From Candidatus Midichloria sp. (GTDB lineage Bacteria; Pseudomonadota; Alphaproteobacteria; Rickettsiales; Midichloriaceae): a stretch of 64,000 bases of DNA. Both the position numbers and the translations under genes were made by a program. Below the pieces are notes generated by a model. That model searched no databases. It saw nothing but the letters and a program-made list of their open reading frames with translations, and was not told the DNA's origin. The stretch lies in the NCBI GenBank assembly GCA_030060845.1, contig CP094379.1, positions 503,737-567,736 on the forward strand, in the 5' to 3' direction. Each line of letters opens with the position of its first letter. Within the stretch, counting starts at the first letter, position 1. Positions 9,888 to 22,027 of the stretch are shown here, one piece after another.

Positions 9888-10142
9888 ATGGCAACCAAAA
9901 AAGCTGGTGGTAGTTCCAAAAACGGTCGTGATTCTAGCGGTAGAAGGTTAGGAGTAAAGGTATTTGGCGGACAGTCTGTGGTACCTGGCAATATTATAGT
10001 AAGACAGCGTGGGACGCAGTTTCATCCTGGTGAGAATGTTGGTATAGGAAAAGACCATACAATCTTTTCTTTAATTGATGGTGCTGTATCTTTTAAAATA
10101 GGAGCAAAAGACCGCATTTACATTTCTGTAATTGCTGTTTAG
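9888..10142 (+). CDS. rpmA: 50S ribosomal protein L27
   Basis: An 84-residue ribosomal protein whose N-terminus reaches the peptidyl-transferase centre. The sequence begins [16 protein letters not shown] with the conserved [11 protein letters not shown] and [10 protein letters not shown] motifs. There is no cleavable Firmicutes-type N-terminal extension. It lies 19 bp after rplU with a GGCAGGAAA ribosome-binding site. Confidence 0.97.
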   Translation: MATKKAGGSSKNGRDSSGRRLGVKVFGGQSVVPGNIIVRQRGTQFHPGENVGIGKDHTIFSLIDGAVSFKIGAKDRIYISVIAV

Positions 10143-10164
10143 ATTTATCCTAATGTTTTTAAAT

Positions 10165-10241
<77 letters not shown>

Positions 10242-10260
10242 TTTAAGCAATAAAAAATTA

Positions 10261-11517
10261 ATGACAGTAGAAGTTATAACATTTGGTTGCAGACTCAATC
10301 AGAGTGAGGGGGTTGAGGTTAAAAAGCAGGCTGAGGAAGCTGGCTTGCAGGATGTTATTATTCTAAATAGCTGTTCTGTAACCAGTGAAGCTGAGCGGCA
10401 ACTTCGTCAGACTATAAGGAAACTTCATAAAAAAGAGCCAAATAAAAAAATTATAGTAACAGGATGTGCAGCACAAATTAACCATAATCTTTATTCCACT
10501 ATGCCAGAAGTTGATAAGGTAGTAGGCAATATTGAAAAAATGCAGCTAAAAACCTATAAGAGCTTTGCACATGATGATAATGAAAAAATTCTCGTTAATG
10601 ACATAATGTCTATTCGAGAAACTGCTCATTATATACCAGATGTCATAGAAGAAAGAGTAAGAGCTTTTTTGCAGGTTCAAAATGGGTGTAACCATCGCTG
10701 TACCTTTTGTATTATACCTTATGGGCGTGGCAACAGCAGAAGCGTCCCACTTGGGGAAATTGTGGCTAATGCTAAGGATCTAGTTAGTAGGGGTTTTAAA
10801 GAAGTAGTACTGACAGGAGTGGATATTACTGATTATGGTTTAGACTTGCCAGGCCAGCCTTCATTAACCGAAATGATCAAAAGATTATTAAATAATGTAC
10901 AAAATCTTCCAAGACTCAGATTATCATCTATTGATGTGGCAGAGTTAAAAAGCGATTTTATAGAGCTATTTGCCAGCGAAAAAAGAATTATGCCCCATCT
11001 ACACTTAAGCTTGCAATCTGGGGATAACATGATATTAAAAAGAATGAAAAGGCGCCATAGCAGGGAAGACATTATTAGATTTTGTAGCCAAGTTAAGTTC
11101 GTACGTCCAGAAACAGAATTTGGAGCAGATATTATTACGGGTTTTCCAACTGAAACTCTTGATATGTTTCAAAACACTGTTAACTTATTAAGAGAAGTTG
11201 GTATATCCTATCTGCATGTCTTTCCCTATTCAGAAAGGCATGGAACTCCTGCAGAAAAAATGCCTCAGATGCTAAAAAATATTAGAAAGGAAAGAGCAGC
11301 AATAATCAGACAGCTTGGATCAGAAATTTTGCAGCACTCCAATGCAAAGAAGATTGGTAAAATTTTTAGAATCTTGGTTGAAGGCGATGGGACAATAGGT
11401 AGGGCAGAAGATTTTAGTTTGGTAAAAATTACTTCAAGTGCTGCAGTAGCTGGAGAAGTAGTATCCTGCCTCATAAAGGGAGTAGAGGGAGAATACTTAG
11501 TCAGTATTAGAGAATAG
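10261..11517 (+). CDS. mtaB: tRNA (t6A37) methylthiotransferase MtaB
   Basis: A 418-residue radical-SAM enzyme that converts t6A37 to ms2t6A37 in ANN-decoding tRNAs. The N-terminal MTTase domain has three conserved cysteines (TFGCRLNQSE, NSCSVT, VTGCAAQ). The radical SAM core has the C-x3-C-x2-C cluster at NGCNHRCTFCIIPYGRG, and a TRAM-like C-terminus follows. It lies 19 bp downstream of tRNA-Ile, itself a t6A-bearing substrate class, and tsaE (t6A synthesis) is present elsewhere in the window. The start is the ATG giving MTVEVITFGC. Confidence 0.93.
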   Translation: MTVEVITFGCRLNQSEGVEVKKQAEEAGLQDVIILNSCSVTSEAERQLRQTIRKLHKKEPNKKIIVTGCAAQINHNLYSTMPEVDKVVGNIEKMQLKTYKSFAHDDNEKILVNDIMSIRETAHYIPDVIEERVRAFLQVQNGCNHRCTFCIIPYGRGNSRSVPLGEIVANAKDLVSRGFKEVVLTGVDITDYGLDLPGQPSLTEMIKRLLNNVQNLPRLRLSSIDVAELKSDFIELFASEKRIMPHLHLSLQSGDNMILKRMKRRHSREDIIRFCSQVKFVRPETEFGADIITGFPTETLDMFQNTVNLLREVGISYLHVFPYSERHGTPAEKMPQMLKNIRKERAAIIRQLGSEILQHSNAKKIGKIFRILVEGDGTIGRAEDFSLVKITSSAAVAGEVVSCLIKGVEGEYLVSIRE

Positions 11518-11525
11518 AGGTAGTA

Positions 11526-11702
11526 TTCACGGACAATAAAAGTTGGTTGATAAATCATCTATATATCTAATCTTTCCCAACCTACACTAATTTCAACTTC
11601 ACCTGTGGTGATGAAGCTATTGCACCTTCACCACATAATGTTCAGTCGTACCTGGGCTGCGCTTGCTGCAACCGCTTAGCTTAACTCTACATCTCATATT
11701 CA
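11526..11702. repeat. Inverted repeat copy B (partner at 1-173)
   Basis: The reverse complement of the first ~173 bases of the window, essentially identical. It begins nine bases after the mtaB stop codon. No frame yields a recognisable protein. The following 11703-11952 segment is AT-rich with a short interrupted reading (FNIPTHITVPEHQ) that I do not recognise. The pair is inverted and encloses about 11.35 kb. Confidence 0.9.
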
Positions 11703-11952
11703 AAAGCCTGTTAATTACTTTAACATTCCCACTCACATCACAGTACCAGAGCACCAAAAAAGCTTATCTTTTGCCTTTGATAAGAGCATATATAAAGATG
11801 AAGTAGTTATAGCTATAAGAAGAAGTTGTTATAGTTACAATTGGTAAAACATTAATTAACACTGAGACCACAGCGAAAAGCCAAGTTCTACACGAGCTAC
11901 CAAGACAACTTATACTTCAAATTAAGGAAGTGTAATAAGTAAAGCTACTTTA

Positions 11953-13146
11953 CTAAGAAGCTTTAAATAGTCCTAGTTTACAAGCCGCAACTTCAAGTTC
12001 TTCTAATTTCTTTAATGCAGCTTTCACAACTTTTTCTTGTGATTTAAAGGAACAGCCTTGCATTTTCCCTCTTATACTGTGCAATAAACTTTCTGCAGCT
12101 TCTTCAAGGTTAATTAGTTTTATCCTGATACTGTCAGCAATCATATTGGCGCTTTTCTCCAAATTTCTAATCTGCTGCCTTGCCATATCAGCTATGCCAA
12201 TTGCCCCTATTTCAACGCTAGAAAGCTTATTTTTCATTAATTCAGTCAGCTCTAATTTTACTTCTGCCTGTTTAGCAAGAATTCTCTCTTTTGGAGTAAT
12301 AACCAAATCATATGCTAAACCTACTTTGCTCATAAGATATATAATCCACTTATGTATATCTAACTGGTGCCATTTCCATCCATTCCTGTAATCTCTAGCA
12401 AACGCGTGATGATAATTATGCCAATTCTCGCCAAGTAATAAGAAGAACATCCAAGGAATTTCCCCTGGAGTTCCGTTTAAATATGGCTGACTGCCTAAAA
12501 AATGGGTAAGTGAATTTACACAGAAAGTCATTTGTTGTTGAAATACACGACCGAGGCCTATAAAGATATATCCAGCAATAGCAGATCTTAAATCACCACC
12601 AATTAAATACCCGATAATAAATGGCACTACTAAGTTCATAACCAAAGCTAGCTTCCAATAGTGCCGCAACTGGAATAGCAAAATTTTACTACGGCCTAAG
12701 CGCCTCATTGTTCCTTTATCTATGTGTTTCTTAGAAATATCTTCAAACAGCATCCACCCTATATGAGACCAAAGAAAACCTTTTAATTTATTTTTAAACT
12801 TTAAAGGAGAATGGGGATCTAATGTTTCATCCATATAAGTGTGGTGTAATGCATGATCAGAAGCCCAAGCTATAGCAGGCCCCTGAAGCGTGCCACTAGA
12901 AATTATCATTAATATAAATTCTACAAATTTATTTGTTTTATAGGCAGCATGCGCCCAAAGTCTATGTAGGCCTATTCCAACTGATATGTTATAAATATAG
13001 TGAGCAGCTATTGCCATACCCCACTCAACCCAACCAATACCATAATGATTATAATAAATAATCAGGGCAGCTATAATGAGCAATGGATAAAAGATTAATA
13101 CGCTTGTTGTAATCCAATTTATTTTTAAGGAAGTATTCTCCTTCAT
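11953..13146 (-). CDS. Acyl-CoA/acyl-lipid delta-9-type fatty acid desaturase
   Basis: A 397-residue membrane di-iron desaturase introducing a double bond into fatty acyl chains. The three histidine boxes are present in order: HRLWAH (HxxxxH, near residue 61), HALHH (near 98) and HNYHH (near 243). Four transmembrane segments flank them. The desaturase core ends near residue 285; a helical, Lys/Glu/Ala-rich extension of about 110 residues follows (from about LAKQAEVKLELTEL), unlike the usual family end. It is monocistronic and divergent from ahpD. The regiochemistry is inferred from the family only. Confidence 0.88.
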   Translation of the reverse strand: MKENTSLKINWITTSVLIFYPLLIIAALIIYYNHYGIGWVEWGMAIAAHYIYNISVGIGLHRLWAHAAYKTNKFVEFILMIISSGTLQGPAIAWASDHALHHTYMDETLDPHSPLKFKNKLKGFLWSHIGWMLFEDISKKHIDKGTMRRLGRSKILLFQLRHYWKLALVMNLVVPFIIGYLIGGDLRSAIAGYIFIGLGRVFQQQMTFCVNSLTHFLGSQPYLNGTPGEIPWMFFLLLGENWHNYHHAFARDYRNGWKWHQLDIHKWIIYLMSKVGLAYDLVITPKERILAKQAEVKLELTELMKNKLSSVEIGAIGIADMARQQIRNLEKSANMIADSIRIKLINLEEAAESLLHSIRGKMQGCSFKSQEKVVKAALKKLEELEVAACKLGLFKAS

Positions 13147-13348
13147 ATTAACACCTAAAATTTATTCACAAGAATACACAAGCATAATAAGCTCTTAATG
13201 CATTTAAGTAAAGGAATATTAATATTAGGGATATCAGTACTCTTTCTATAGAAAGAAAACAATCTTTAATAAAGAGAGTATCTTGTTTACTTATTATCAA
13301 GTTTTGTTTAATAAATTATTGGGGATTAAATATAAATATTTTACATAT

Positions 13349-13918
13349 ATGAGCATTTTAGGTATCATTAAAAAACTTCCAGATTATGCAGCAGATATAA
13401 AAGGAAATCTAGTTTCTATCTTTGAGGAAAAGAAAGTTGCTTTGGATCAAAAGCAATTATACGGCGTTTCTCTAGCTATAGCTTATTCCTTAAAACATGA
13501 ACAGCTTCTAAATGGTATAAGAGCAGAAGCTAAACTTTACCTTGAAGATGTAGATGCTAATGCCTGTAAGATTGCTGCAACAATGATGGCAATGACCAAT
13601 ACTTATTATAAATTTGTAGAGAGGGCTGAAGATCCTGATTATAAAAATATGGAATCAGAATTAAATATGCTTTCTTTATCTAGTACTGAAGTTGCAAAGG
13701 AAGAAATGGACCTATATTGCCTTGGCGTTTCCATATTGAATGCATGTAACTACTGCATATCGGTACACAGCAAAAGAGTGTTAACTACCGGGTTGAGCAA
13801 AGAAGCTATACGTGATATTGCAAAAATTGCATCAGTTTTACAAGCTGCGGTAAATGCTCTTGAGATTGAGAGAATGAGAAGCTATGATTTCGTGGTTCGT
13901 GATGCAAGCATGGATTAA
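13349..13918 (+). CDS. ahpD: AhpD-family alkylhydroperoxidase
   Basis: About 189 residues beginning MSILGIIKKLPDYAADIK, which lines up with the N-terminus of canonical AhpD. I prefer this ATG over a TTG 66 bp upstream. The carboxymuconolactone-decarboxylase fold carries the catalytic C-x2-C-x3-H motif as CNYCISVH near residue 130. AhpD reduces peroxides and regenerates the peroxiredoxin AhpC through dihydrolipoyl cofactors; no ahpC lies in this window. It is followed 17 bp later by der in the same orientation. Confidence 0.85.
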   Translation: MSILGIIKKLPDYAADIKGNLVSIFEEKKVALDQKQLYGVSLAIAYSLKHEQLLNGIRAEAKLYLEDVDANACKIAATMMAMTNTYYKFVERAEDPDYKNMESELNMLSLSSTEVAKEEMDLYCLGVSILNACNYCISVHSKRVLTTGLSKEAIRDIAKIASVLQAAVNALEIERMRSYDFVVRDASMD

Positions 13919-13935
13919 CACAAAAATCTAGAAAA

Positions 13936-15273
13936 ATGAAATATCCAAAAGTCGTCATAGTTGGTAAGCCCAATGTTGGTAAATCTACGTTATTTAATAG
14001 ATTATGCGGCAGAAAAATCGCTATAGTAACAGGTGTAGCCGGTACCACCAGAAATCGCAAAGAGTATTTAGCCAGTTTTGACGATCTTAATTTTTTGCTT
14101 ATAGACACCGTAGGTTGGGAAAACGAGCATAAGAAGCATCAAATGAAGTCTTTAATGATAACTCAAACTCAAGAAAGTATAAAAGAAGCAGATATTATAA
14201 TTTTTATGGTTGAAGCCAAGAACCATTTAAGTAGCGACGACTTGGAGTTTGTAGAGCTAATCAGAAAAAGTAACAAAAAAATTATACTTGTTGTTAACAA
14301 AAGTGAATCTAAGATTACCATTTTAACTAATGACCTCATGCCTTTTGGATTTGGAGAGCCGATCTATATTGCCGCTGAGCATTCATTAGGTCTAGATACC
14401 TTATACAGTGCACTATCTAGCGAGCTAAAAAATTCCCCATATATTAAAGATGAAGCAGAAAACGAAAAGCTATTGCTAGCAATTGTTGGACGACCTAACG
14501 CTGGAAAATCCACTATATTTAATCAATTACTTGGCTTCCAAAGAAGTATTACTTCAGCAGAAGCAGGAACAACCCGCGATGCTATAACTTATGATCTTAG
14601 CTTTAATGATACAAAGCTTTCTTTAATTGACACAGCTGGCTTGAGGAAGAAAAACAAAGTACATGAAGAAATAGAAAAACTATCAAATGCCCAAACCATA
14701 ACTGCAATTAGACGTGCAAATGTTGTTGCACTTGTAATTGATGCCACCCAAGGAGTTGAACAGCAAGATCTTGCTATAGCCCAAATGGTTATTAACGAAG
14801 GTAAGGGTTTATTCTTGGTACTTAACAAACATGATCTTGTCAAAGACAAAAAAAAGCTAGAAGATGATATTGATCACCTTTTTTCTCATTCACTAACTGC
14901 TGTTTTGAGTGTACCTACTTTATACACAAATGCGTTAACTGGGGTCAGCGTAGAAAAAATGATATCTACAGCTCTCGAAGTTAAGAAAAGTTGGGAGAAA
15001 ATACTGACAACAAGTATGTTAAATAAGTGGCTAGAAAGTTCTATTAATAATCATCAACCGTCTTTTACAAATGATGGGCAAAGAATAAAATTAAAGTATA
15101 TTACTCAAATTAAAAGCAGGCCCCTGACTTTTAAGGTATTCGTGAATTTTCCATCAAGCATCAGTAAACATTATAAACGTTATTTAAATCATGATCTTCA
15201 GAAACACTTTAATTTTATCGGCACTCCAATTAGGATAATATTTTCTAAAACAAAAAATCCTTATGAGGCTTAA
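13936..15273 (+). CDS. der: Ribosome biogenesis GTPase Der (EngA)
   Basis: A 445-residue protein with two tandem GTPase domains and a C-terminal KH-like domain, required for 50S subunit maturation. G1 motifs are GKPNVGKST (near residue 9) and GRPNAGKST (near residue 184). The matching DTVGWE and DTAGLRKKN G3 motifs and NKSE/NKHD G4 motifs are visible. In the first domain DTVG replaces the commoner DTGG. The length and order are normal. Confidence 0.96.
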   Translation: MKYPKVVIVGKPNVGKSTLFNRLCGRKIAIVTGVAGTTRNRKEYLASFDDLNFLLIDTVGWENEHKKHQMKSLMITQTQESIKEADIIIFMVEAKNHLSSDDLEFVELIRKSNKKIILVVNKSESKITILTNDLMPFGFGEPIYIAAEHSLGLDTLYSALSSELKNSPYIKDEAENEKLLLAIVGRPNAGKSTIFNQLLGFQRSITSAEAGTTRDAITYDLSFNDTKLSLIDTAGLRKKNKVHEEIEKLSNAQTITAIRRANVVALVIDATQGVEQQDLAIAQMVINEGKGLFLVLNKHDLVKDKKKLEDDIDHLFSHSLTAVLSVPTLYTNALTGVSVEKMISTALEVKKSWEKILTTSMLNKWLESSINNHQPSFTNDGQRIKLKYITQIKSRPLTFKVFVNFPSSISKHYKRYLNHDLQKHFNFIGTPIRIIFSKTKNPYEA

Positions 15274-15429
15274 CAGCTTAGGTAACTCAATATATCCTGA
15301 GTAGTTATCATAATTCCAAGATCATCATATGTACAAAATTCAACGGCTGGCGAGTGAATCGTTTGCTCATCACAAATTCCTTCTCATTATAAACAATTAA
15401 CCTTGTTCTGCATAAACCTTACTATTTGA

Positions 15430-15740
15430 TAGCTCACCTTTAATTGCAGTCCTTAATTCACCATTTTAGTATTCAAACTCATATCTACCATAGATAATTG
15501 CCAATAGTACTAGTGAGAGTTAGAGTACCAAAGATATGGTGCTTTACTGTTGATAAAGGTATGCATAAGGGAAAGTGGTGATTGGTTCTATAGTAGTTAT
15601 TGGATTAGGTAAAAATAATTTTCTAAAAACAACAATAGCATATTTGGTTGCTCCAACAATAATATCTGTAATGCTATCATTATTAAAATCACCTGTGTCA
15701 ACAGATCTACCAAAATTTGTACTGCGATAAACACCCTATT
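15430..15740 (-). pseudogene. FG-GAP (integrin-alpha-like) repeat protein, fragment
   Basis: Minus-strand reading shows the FG-GAP consensus: NFGRSVDTGDFNNDS followed by ITDIIVGATKYAIVVF, then after a frame change HIFGTLTLTSTIG. FG-GAP repeats form seven-bladed propellers in extracellular bacterial proteins and integrin alpha chains. No complete frame exists and stops interrupt it. The rest of 15274-15778 gives only short, broken readings (for example LRTAIKGELSNSK) and no identifiable gene. The neighbouring transposase suggests IS-associated disruption. Confidence 0.65.
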
Positions 15741-15787
15741 ATATTAGTGTCTGGGTATAGTAATCCTATAAACAAAAATTGATTAAG

Positions 15788-16528
15788 ATGCATAAAACAC
15801 TAGATATTTATACAGACTATTTAATTTGTCAAAATAGTTATGCAACAACTACTGGTTTATCTGATTTATTATGTGGTGAGATGGGACACAATAAATTTAC
15901 TAGATTTTTTAATGGAACAGCCTTAGGATCACAGGATCTATGGGGTTATATCAAGCCTGAAGTCAGGAAAAATGAAAAGAAATTAGGTAGAATTTTGATT
16001 TTGGATGATTCGATTGAAGAAAGACCTTATACTAATGAGAACGAAATTATGTGCTGGCATTATTCACATGCTAAAGGAAGGCATGTGAAAAGAATAAACA
16101 TACTTTCTTGTCTTGTTGGTGCTGTTACTCTACCTGTGAGTTATAAAATTGTGCATAAGGAGATAGTATTTTATGATACTGAGAGTAAAAAGGTAAAGAA
16201 AAAAGCAAGTATGACCAGAAATGAGCATTTTCGTAATTTAATAAAACAAAGCCATATAAACAAAGTATTATTTGATTATGTAATGACTGATAATTGCTTT
16301 GGAGCAAAGGAAAATCTAGAATATATAAATGATTCGAAAAAATATTTTATTATAGGTATTAAATCAAATTGCACTATAGCTTTATCAAAAAATGATAAAA
16401 CGCAAGGTCAATCTCAACAAGTTTCGTCATTAAATCTAAAGGATGGTCAATCTATCAAGGTGTGGCTCAAAGGATTAGAATCTCCAGTGATGCTCATTAG
16501 AAAAATCTTCATAAACGAAGATAATTAG
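15788..16528 (+). mobile_element. IS701/IS4-type DDE transposase, C-terminally truncated
   Basis: A 246-codon frame (from ATG; a TTG lies three codons upstream) resembling IS701-like transposases: RILILDDSIEE carries the first catalytic Asp, CWHYSHAKGRHVKRINIL follows, and VMTDNCFG carries the second. The family normally continues for 100 or more residues, including the catalytic Glu region (TIYKRRWxVE), but the frame stops at IFINEDN. The element is therefore probably inactive. I could not define terminal inverted repeats. Confidence 0.75.
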
Positions 16529-16734
16529 CAACTTGTGCGTAAGTGGGAGTTAATTATGTTATTAGTAGTTCTGTATCCATTACTTGGAAGCATTATCTAT
16601 GATATTCAATCAAAGAAAATTGCCCTGAATTTTAAAGGCTAGGCAACTTGGCTGGTAGTGGAAGTTATGCTTTATGTTAACCTCCTAAATTAGTGTTACA
16701 AGCAAGTAAACCACTTTATTGTGTGGTTTGTTTA

Positions 16735-16870
16735 TGAATAATATTTTGCTCCTATGGTTAGGGGTTGATTCTGCTCTTTATGGAGTTTTTGCTGCTGATT
16801 TAAATGGTGATGGTAAATTGAAGGCTACAATTATATTAAATCAGATAACTTCATCGACTCATTTAGACTA
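16735..16870 (+). pseudogene. FG-GAP/VCBS repeat fragment
   Basis: A short plus-strand reading GVFAADLNGDGKLKATIIL shows the calcium-loop DLNGDG signature of FG-GAP/VCBS repeats. It stops soon after. It belongs to the same broad family as the remnants at 15430-15740 and 32440-33080 and may have been separated from the former by the transposase insertion. A short inverted repeat (AAACCAC...GTGGTTT) at about 16706-16727 lies just upstream; its role is unknown. Confidence 0.45.
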
Positions 16871-17373
16871 GCTTTAACCATATTAAACGATCTCAGCCTT
16901 GCTTTTAAGGAAATAGAGTTTACACAATTTATTGCAGCAGAGGAATTTATAGATAGGGTTGCAAAACAACTTAGCAATGAAAGTGACTAAAATATAATTT
17001 TACCGAGCACCCTCTTGGTGCAGCTATTGGAGAGATATCTGCTGTTTATTATAACGCAAAAGCTAGATTATTCAACAACCCCACCTGGAGCAAAACGTAT
17101 TATAGACTATGAATGTTATGCAAAAGGCCAGAAGAAATTTGATATTAAGTCATATTAAGGGAAACTTAATTTTATTAATGGCTGTTGTGGTAAATATGGA
17201 GAAGAAATAAAAATTTCAAATAAATATTATGAATTTAACGGTAAGCCCATTAAATTGATGCTAGATCTTTTACAAAACTACTTCAACACAGAAACATATT
17301 CTTTTGAATATATTGTAGAAAAACTAGGATGTAACTTAACCGAAATTTTTACTGCCTGATTTTTTTCAACTAG
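16871..17373 (+). pseudogene. Unrecognised degraded plus-strand coding remnant
   Basis: Plus-strand readings with coding character appear in pieces: LNDLSLAFKEIEFTQFIAAE with IDRVAKQLSNES, then PPGAKRIIDYECYAKGQKKFD, then after a stop NFINGCCGKYGEEIKISNKY and IKLMLDLLQNYFNTETYSFE, ending IVEKLGCNLTEIF. The pieces lie in order across at least one stop and one frame change, so this looks like a decayed gene. I do not recognise the family. It converges on the anmK remnant. Confidence 0.4.
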
Positions 17374-19043
<1,670 letters not shown>

Positions 19044-19057
<14 letters not shown>

Positions 19058-20690
19058 AAGCTAAGCACCTTTCAAATAAATTTTTAAGCCGCCATTTCCC
19101 AGCCTCAACGGTTACATGATCTCCAGAAAGCATTCTAGCTATTTCTTTAAAGTCTTTCTTGCTCATTCAAAAGATCAACTCTTACTTCAACTTGCCCTTG
19201 GATTATTTCTTGTTTAGTTACTAAATAATGCCTATTAGCAAGAACGGCAACTTGGGGCTGGTGGGTGACAATTAAAATTTGCCCTAATTCAGATAATTTT
19301 GACAATTTTCTTCCAACGCTAGTGGGAACAGAACCACTAATCCTAAAATCTATTTCATTAAAAGTCATTACCGGTACAAAATTGTTTTTATATAGAGCTA
19401 TTTTACAAGCTAACATAATTCTTGATAATTCACCTCCTGATACAATACTATTGATAGCACAAAAGAGCATACCTAGGTTAGTTTTTATCAAAAATCTCAC
19501 CCCATAGATACCATCAGTAGACCGTTTATCTTCAGATTTGTTTTTAATCTCAATAAAAAAATCAGCCTTATCCACTTTAATACCTTGAAATTGAGAAATA
19601 ATATTTGCTCTTAAATTTCTTGCAGCTTTTTTTCTTTGGTAAGAGGTAGCTAAGGCATAATTAAAATACTCCTTTTTAGTTCTTATTAGAAGTGCCTCTG
19701 CTTTGACAGTTTTATCATCAATATTTTCAATTAGCTTATACTGTCTTTGTTTAGTACTTAAGAATTCTGGAATTTGCCTTAGTACAATTGAATATTTTCT
19801 AGCCAGATTCTTGACCTTGAAGAGCCTGCCTTCCACCTCATTTAATGTTATTTGATGATCTTCATTACTCATCAGGTCATAATTTTGTCTTACCACCTCT
19901 TCTAATATGATAACCACCTCATTTATCTGGTTGGAAATACCCTCAAAATGTCCCGGAACTTTTACTAATGCTTTTTGTAAAGTATATAGAATGGTAAAAA
20001 AACCATTAACTCTTCTGGAGTGTTGAAAATATAGTATAGAGCAACTGTTAATTTCTCCGGGTAACTTTAGCTGTATTAAACTCGAGAACTCTTTTAATTT
20101 TTTTAATGAAGATAATTTTTTCTTTTTAACCTCAAGTTCTCCCTCTTCGCCGAGTCTATATTCTAACTCTTCAATTTCTGAGATTATATATTCCAAATAA
20201 GATTCTTCTTTTAATGACTTATTTCTCAAGTTAATCAGATTAGTTAAAGTTATTTCTTTATCTTGATAGGCAGTAAATAGTTCTTTTAGCTCAATCTTTT
20301 TAGCTTTTAAATTATAGTATACGTTCACTTTCATCAAATAATACATATTGGTCATGCTGGCCACAAACTTCTATAAGATAACTTGATAAGGTTCTAAGCT
20401 GTGATATGCTACTGATCGCATTATTTATAAAAGCTCAGGGGGCTTTTGCCATCAAAACTCATTACTCGCTTTAAAATAAAGATCATGACTATATATACCA
20501 TAATTTTCTGCTAAGTTCTGCTTAATATCTTGATTTAAAAGCAACATATTAAATTCAGCAGAAATTACTGCAGATTTTTCTTTATTTTTTATTAAAGAAA
20601 GGTTTGCTCTATCGCCTGTAACTAAGCCAAGAGCATCCAACATAATGGATTTTCCTGCTCTCGTTTTGCTAGTTTAAAGCGGTTATAAGC
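19044..20690 (-). pseudogene. recN: recN DNA repair ATPase, frameshifted
   Basis: RecN is an SMC-like ATPase acting early in double-strand-break repair. Pieces in order: a damaged Walker A (TSKTRAGKSIM, where GETGAGKS is expected) with LDALGLVTGDRANLSLI; FINNAISSISQLRTL with CGQHDQYVLFDES in other frames; a long coiled-coil middle (19147-20364); the ABC signature VSGGELSRIMLA; and TFNEIDFRISG, where DEID is usual. The C-terminal KDFKEIARMLSG is in another frame. Stops at 20452 and 20364 plus a shift near 19150 interrupt it. The 3' end overlaps murB. Confidence 0.92.
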
Positions 20691-20744
20691 TATTATGAAA
20701 CTCTATTAATCAGTGATATGCAACATCAATTAAAAACTAATTCA

Positions 20745-21505
20745 TTTATGATTTAGTTATGAATTGATTTACATCTATTTACAGGTGCTACTGTTATTTC
20801 TTTGGCTTCAAACAGCTCCATAGAAGCAAGTATTGGTGCCAGCTTTTGTTCTCACGCATTTTCTTCCACAACTTCTAATAATACATTTAGCTACATTTCT
20901 TCAAATATTCTAGCAGCTTCTTTCAGTTTCATACTTTCATATATTTTAACCAACTTTGCATTCTTTTCTCATTCTTTTATATCACATTGTTTTATGATAA
21001 CTTGTAACTCATCTTTTAAAAGCTGTAAAGTAGATAAACGCTCACTTATTTGATTTTTAATTAATTGAATAGTATTTTCCTTAAAAAAGCACTTTCTGCT
21101 CTCTATTTTCCAATTCTTCCTGACGTTGTTTTAAGCTTTTCAAAATATCAATCTCAGTAGGAGAAAACTCTCTCTTAATATATGAAATACAACTAACGGG
21201 TGGCAAATCTTTTATATTTCTATCATAAATTTTTCATCCTTTATAACATCTTCTAAATTGCTTTTGATTGACTGGATTATTTTGTTTAACTCTTTAGTAT
21301 TTTGATTTTTAGCATGCTCATTAAGCTTTATCATCAACTTCTATTACAGCTTGAGCTATGCTGGCTTGAACAAGGCTGAATATTGTGCCATCTTTTAATA
21401 TTTTAAAAAACCTATTCCATTTTTGTTAACTATACTAAACACTTTACTACCTAATATAATCAATAAACAAACAATAAGGTATGGCAGAAAACTAACATAA
21501 AATTT
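20745..21505 (-). pseudogene. motE: motE-type flagellar chaperone, degraded
   Basis: Minus-strand readings give an N-terminal membrane segment (LIVCLLIILGSKVFSIVNK), a coiled-coil middle (ISERLSTLQLLKDELQ), then NAKLVKIYESMKLKEAARIF and LNVLLEVVEENA followed by KLAPILASMELFEAKEIT. These match the MgtE-N-like C-terminus of MotE, the periplasmic chaperone of MotC in alphaproteobacteria. In-frame TGA, TAG and TGA codons plus frameshifts interrupt it. It lies downstream of fliL-fliM-DUF6468 in the usual alphaproteobacterial order. Confidence 0.75.
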
Positions 21506-21589
21506 TTATTTCCTATCTACATTTTTTCTTTGCTAATGAGCTATAAATAGCCTTATTAACATTTTCCTTAACTCTTTTATCCCTTAACT

Positions 21590-22027
21590 TTAATGGGGTT
21601 TTATTACTTTTTTCTCTTCATTTTTTGTAACCTTCCTGCGAGCTTTTCTCTTAACGGGCTTTTTAATTAACGCGGCTTTTTCTATTAATAAAGTGCATTT
21701 TGCCTCAATATCTTTTGCTTCAAACAATACATTTTCTAGTCGATCAGCTAACCGCACTGCAGTATCATTCATGAAAGCTAATTCGCTGATTAGCTCATTA
21801 GATTTGATTGTGTATTTTTTTAGGTCTACCGCGGCATTAGCTGAAGCCTCTTTAAGGGCTCCTAAACTATTATTAGTATTAATTATAGCCTCATCAAAAA
21901 CCTTTACGAGGTTTGCCATATCTTTTTTACTACTTTTTATTTCCGTAATTTTATTATTAAGGCGCCAGCAAAACATTACTGTCATGCCAAGTAAAAGGAC
22001 TATAATAATTTCCAATAAGTAATTCAT
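21590..22027 (-). CDS. DUF6468-type flagella-associated membrane protein
   Basis: A 145-residue protein with one N-terminal membrane helix (about residues 3-20), a CWRLNNKI motif and a long coiled coil ending in a Lys/Arg-rich tail. This architecture and its place directly after fliM match a small alphaproteobacterial protein family (DUF6468) found next to fliM. Its ATG overlaps the ancestral fliM stop in an ATGA. The frame is open, but a shift near 21600 would extend the tail (PLKLRDKRVKE), so the C-terminus may be altered. Because its neighbours are ruined, it probably has no working flagellum to serve. Confidence 0.6.
   Translation of the reverse strand: MNYLLEIIIVLLLGMTVMFCWRLNNKITEIKSSKKDMANLVKVFDEAIINTNNSLGALKEASANAAVDLKKYTIKSNELISELAFMNDTAVRLADRLENVLFEAKDIEAKCTLLIEKAALIKKPVKRKARRKVTKNEEKKVIKPH

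Noticed and set aside
13283..13348. N-terminal extension of AhpD from a TTG
   Set aside because: The downstream ATG gives the canonical AhpD N-terminus; the extension has no similarity and a non-ATG start.
16706..16727. AAACCAC/GTGGTTT inverted repeat as terminator or IS end
   Set aside because: The stem is short, lacks a following T-tract and is not repeated at another IS border that I could find.
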